Part shown: piece after piece, positions 59,945 through 64,000 of the stretch
Position numbering within the stretch: the stretch's first letter is position 1
Layout: every line of letters starts with the position of its first letter
Assembly: GCA_038277395.1 (NCBI GenBank)
Contig: CM076197.1
Coordinates: 103,690,442-103,754,441 of the forward strand
DNA length: 64,000 nucleotides
Source of the DNA: Dryocosmus kuriphilus
Taxonomy: Eukaryota; Arthropoda; Insecta; Hymenoptera; Cynipidae
Reading direction: 5' to 3'
Notes under the pieces: model-generated
The model's input: the letters and a program-made list of their open reading frames with translations, nothing else
Told to the model about the DNA's origin: nothing
Database searches by the model: none
Made by a program: the position numbers and the translations under genes

Positions 59945-62430
59945 TTTAATTATTAATTTAGTAGATTGTGGAAAATGCGATATTACTCAGCTGAATTTAA
60001 TTCTGACTCTGAGGGAATGTTAGCGGATAATTTTACAGCAGTAGTATCGATTTATTTTTCCAAGAGAGTGAGCGGTGTTTGGAATGTTAATTCATTAATT
60101 TTTAAAGCTGTAATGTTTTCGTTTGTACAGTGTCTACTGAATCGTTTTATAAAGAATAGAATTGAAATTTATTAGACCAACATTTTTTAAAATTTTCCAT
60201 TATAAAATATCGGATTTGAAGTATTTAAAATCTAATGTAGTTTGGCAATACTAAAATTTTTTAATTAGAATCATGATAAATTGTTTACATAAATAATAAT
60301 ATTAAAGTTAGATTGTTGAGAGAGATTATGAACGTTCTGAAACGAACTGCCCTGAAAGGTCAGCGTGCTGCAATGACAACTCAGCGGTTCGACTATTATA
60401 TAAACTTTCGTGGAACCTTTTTACATATTACATTGTTTCACTCGTTCATCTGTAGGTTTTGGATTTTTATGCAATGTGGAACTTTTCAAAGAATAAGAAA
60501 GAAAGAAAAATATTTTTAAATTTTGTGATTTGTTTCCAAACTTAAATTACAAGTATGAGAATACATGAAAGGTATTTTATAGCTTTAGGAATGAAAAATT
60601 AGAATAAAAAAATGAAAAAGTTTTGCAAGGAAAAGTTTCGATGACTGACATTTAATAAATAATACATTTTTAAAATTAATTTCATTTTCAAAGTTTACCT
60701 TCAACTACAATGAAGTAAACTTTCAAACAAATAATAAATTAATGAACATGTTCGTGCATCCAAGTTTTTAAAAATTTTTCCTGACTATAATAATAAACGT
60801 CTTTAAAATCTATGTTTGAGATTTTAATACTCAAAAGAATGATTTTAGCTAAAAATGGCTATTAAATTTTTCTAATAACATTTTCCATGGTTAAATTTAA
60901 TTCTCAAGAATTGAATACCATTCCTCCCCCACCCTCTTTCTTTCTCTTTTCGAGCCTTTTTAAGTTCAAGAGACTTGACTCTTTCGCACTCATTTTCTCT
61001 CTCTGTCCCTCTTTCTGTCTCTGTCTATCCTATCTGGTAAGCTACAATCGCTATTTCTTTTCAACCTCAGTGCCCTCGGAGAGTCCCTCTCACTTGCACC
61101 CACCCTCACTCTTCCATCTCCTTTCCACCCCCTCGTTTTGAGAGATCTACTGTCGGCTCTCTCGCTCTCTCGGTGACCCACTCACTCGCTCGTTTACTAC
61201 TGACTCAGAAAATATCTCCATCTCACTTGCTCTCATGTTTATTCGACTCATAGTACGCGAGACCGGTACCGTACAATATCAAAGCCAGAATATAAATTCC
61301 TCTCGGTAAATAGCGCGAGTGGTTTCTAAATACTTAAGTTCTGCTATTTTAAACAAAATACAACAAAAATTACAAATGACAAATTTGACAAATAGAACAT
61401 TTTACGGTACGCTTTTTCAAGCGTGTCATCTTGAGGGCATGTAGTACACAACAAAGAAGTCTAGTTTTTTAATTTAGAAGACTCTTGGTCTATTATTATC
61501 TTTAAACAAGACCTCATTGTCTCAATTTAAACCCGATTTTCTTAATTTAAAACTTGTTTTTGCTGTCTGGATTTAAGCAAAATTAGACTAGTTTTAAATC
61601 CTCATTACCTGAATTTCCGAATTGAGTCTTAAATTCAGACAAATTTTATTTAATATCAGATTAATTTTTCGTAGATTCAAAAAAGTTTTATTAAATTTAT
61701 TGACAACCATTTTTAAATTTAATAATTTTAAAGTGTGCTTTTTAGTGTGCCGGTCTTATTTTTTTCAAAATAAAAATTGTTCCTTATAACATAATTTATA
61801 AGTTCCTTTATATCTTTTATCATTTCCGAAAATTACACACAGTAATAGTTTGTTAGTTTGTAAGTCTGTTATTTTGGGAAATGATAATAGACATAAGAGG
61901 CTATTCAAGTATTACGTAAGCCTAATTTTCGCAATTTTTGATCCCCCCCCCCCCCATATGTAAGCATATTTTAGCATTACAAATATAAGACAGTAAGTTT
62001 TCGTTTAGCCCCCCCCCCCCCCCCCCCCACTCCACTCAGATTACTTACGTAATATTTAAACAGCACCTAAAGGGGTACGTTTTTCTGTCAAGAACAAATT
62101 CTTATTTTGAAAAATGAGACCGATTTAATAACTTTAATTAATAATTTATAACATTTATGCTTTAAAAATATATCTATTTGTTTACTCGGTTTTTTATAAC
62201 ATTTATTGTTATTCAAAATTAAAAGAAAAAATTTCCATCGTAAAGTGAATATTTTTTCTGAGAATGTAAGTATTACTGAACAACAGAACTAATGTAAGTC
62301 TTTCTTAAAATAAACAAAAATTATTATATTTCTCAAACGACCCTCGATTTACTTGAGTTGAGCAGATTTAATTAATTTTGAACGCAATGATAAGCAATTA
62401 AAATCCAATCGAAATTTGTAATTTTTATCC
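59945..62430. other. Spacer with a MITE and a pyrimidine-rich stretch
   Basis: 60920-61200 is unusually rich in ctct/ctgtct repeats. No gene with recognisable domains is seen. The MITE at 61897-62072 is listed separately. Confidence 0.35.
61897..62072. mobile_element. MITE with two poly(C) runs
   Basis: The ends attcaagtattacgtaag and cttacgtaatatttaaa are inverted repeats related to those of the element at 48931-49040. Two C runs (about 61943-61956 and 62011-62028) lie inside. Confidence 0.65.
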
Positions 62431-62620
62431 ATTTTCCAGCCGGTCCTGGCTGGAGAAACGTTTTTTCAGCTAAATTGTCACTTATTACATTCTCATCTCA
62501 ATGAGAAGGTATTAGTTTTATGTGAAAACTGACTTTCGCGGATTTCATGAAATCTCCACGTTTCATGACCCCCTGAACCCGAAAAAAAAGGTTTTACGTT
62601 GGTGTCTGTCTGTCGTTGTT

Positions 62621-62652
<32 letters not shown>

Positions 62653-64000
62653 CGTTGTTGTCGGCGTAGTCTGTGGACACGATAACTTTCGAAGGACTAA
62701 TCGGATTGGATTGCGCTTTGGCACACTTCTTTAAAGTGTAAAAAGTAAGGACGAGTTCGTTAACCGGCCACTTTGGACCAACGGTTATGGTTTTTTCGAT
62801 CAAAAACGGTTTTCACAAAATCAAAAAATCCATTTTCCGGCTAAAATATGAGAGATACAAAGAAAATGTAAGGAAGTAAAATTGTTCAGCTCAAAGAGAT
62901 CTACAAACTTGCTCTCTATCATTTTTTTTATCAGACGCGTAGTTTTTGAGTTATTCGTGAAATATGTTAATTCGTATAAAAAATCTACTTTTTCGCAAAA
63001 GCATGCGAGATACGTGAAAATATCAAGAAGCAGAATTATTCACCTGCCAAGGACCTACTAATTCCCTTGGAACCATTTTTTGATACAACCCATACTTTCT
63101 TCATTAAACGCATAAAACCGTTCTTTTCATCAAAAAATACATTACTATACAGTCAATAAAAAGTTATTAAAAGTTATTGAAAAATCTGCCCGCTACTCAG
63201 GCGCATTCCCATCACCTGTCTCGCGCTCACCAATCAATGAATTTATATCTAAAACGTAAATTTCTTCATTTTTTACACAGTTTGGCTGAAAAATGCAATT
63301 TTCTTATTATTACATTCTCATCTCAATGAGAAGGTATTAGTTTTATGTGAAAACTGACTTTCGCGGATTTCATGAAATCTCCACGTTTCATGACCCCCTG
63401 ACCCCGAAAAAAAAGGTTTTACGTTGGTGTCTGGCTGTCGTTGTTGTCGTCGTTGTCGTTGTCGTCGTTGTCGTTGTCGTCGTTGTTGTCGGCGTAGTCT
63501 GTGGACACGATGACTTTCGAAGGACTAATCGGATTGGAGTGCGCTTTGGCACACTTCTTTAAAGTGTAAAAAGTAAGGACGAGTTCGTTAACCGGCCACT
63601 TTTGACCAACGGTTATGGTTTTGTCGATCAAAAACGGTTTTCACAAAATCAAAAAATCAATTTTCCGGCTAAACTATGAGAGATACAAAAAAAATGGAAG
63701 CAAGTAAAATTGTTCAGCTCAAAAAGATATACAACTTTTACCTCAACCATTTTTTGATAAAATGCACGGTTTTTGTTTGAATCGATAAAACGTTATTAAA
63801 AATGAAAAATTTTAAATTTCCCGCCAATCTATGGAAGATACGGAAAAATAACAATAAATAGAGTTGTTCGCCTCAAGAAGATCTACAAATTTGTTCTCTA
63901 CCGTTTTTTTGATCAGACGCGTAGTTTTTGAGTTATTCGTGAAATATGTTATGAAATATAAAGCAAACCACTTTTCCGCAAAACTGTGCAAGATATGAGA
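62430..64000 (-). repeat. Further copies of the DN block and 153-bp units
   Basis: Two direct copies, about 62485-62990 and 63310-64000, share gagaaggtattagttttatg, tttcgcggatttcatgaaat, the gttgtcgtc microsatellite and the following unit(s). The first is followed by fewer units and by a degenerate trace of the G+C hairpins (cccgctactcaggcg, 63188). The second runs off the window end. Confidence 0.7.

Noticed and set aside
60887..61141. Pro/Ser/Phe-rich ORF
   Set aside because: Compositional product of the pyrimidine-rich stretch. No motif, start context or splice support.

Overview
The window is nuclear DNA of an insect. The genes have short GT-AG introns, the intergenic DNA is strongly A+T-rich, and the mobile elements are animal types (Jockey-like LINE, HARBI- and THAP-derived proteins, tRNA-derived SINE, MITEs). 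A multi-exon MLH3 gene argues against Drosophila, which as I recall lacks MLH3. Hymenoptera is my best guess, but it is an inference. All exon models are hand-built from splice signals and frame. For the four main models (two EndoU-like genes, NPRL3, the THAP gene) and the visible MLH3 exons, the summed coding length is an exact multiple of three.

Layout. 1-319: palindromic MITE. 1326-3264 (+): domesticated HARBI/DDE_Tnp_4 transposase with a DDE triad changed to N-D-K and an N-terminal array of SUMO-consensus motifs. 5181-9731 (+), 22093-25264 (+, decayed) and 26324-31551 (+): a cluster of secreted proteins with long Gly/Ser/Tyr/Asn/Pro-rich modular regions ending in an EndoU (XendoU) domain whose catalytic residues have been replaced. 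Between the first and second copies, 10.4-19.5 kb is a transposon nest: a G-run hairpin MITE, a Merlin/ISXO2-like zinc-ribbon ORF followed by a histone-type 3' stem-loop, and a TA-flanked CACTGTAAAAA element into which a Jockey-like LINE has inserted. That LINE contains three local, indel-ridden duplications.

32014-35532 (-) is MLH3 (mismatch repair and meiotic recombination endonuclease), convergent with the last EndoU-like gene. 37767-40208 (+) is NPRL3, a subunit of the GATOR1 amino-acid-sensing complex. 41.1-46.1 kb is a Russian-doll structure: a transposon with ~840-bp terminal inverted repeats and a spliced transposase-like gene sits in the loop of an older, diverged inverted repeat. 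46484-48597 (+) is a THAP protein with remnants of a P-element-type transposase. 48.9-53.4 kb has MITEs, a SINE, a long (TA)n and a small possible gene with a stathmin-like look.

54.1-59.9 kb is a ~5.8-kb fold-back element with no recognised protein. It is built from four arrays of G+C-rich mini-hairpins, ~153-bp tandem subunits and repeated (GAC/AAC)n blocks in both orientations. More copies of the last two modules fill 62.4-64 kb.

Most unusual: the apparently catalytically dead EndoU cluster with a fully phase-1 modular exon structure, the mini-hairpin fold-back element, and the two captured transposase genes.
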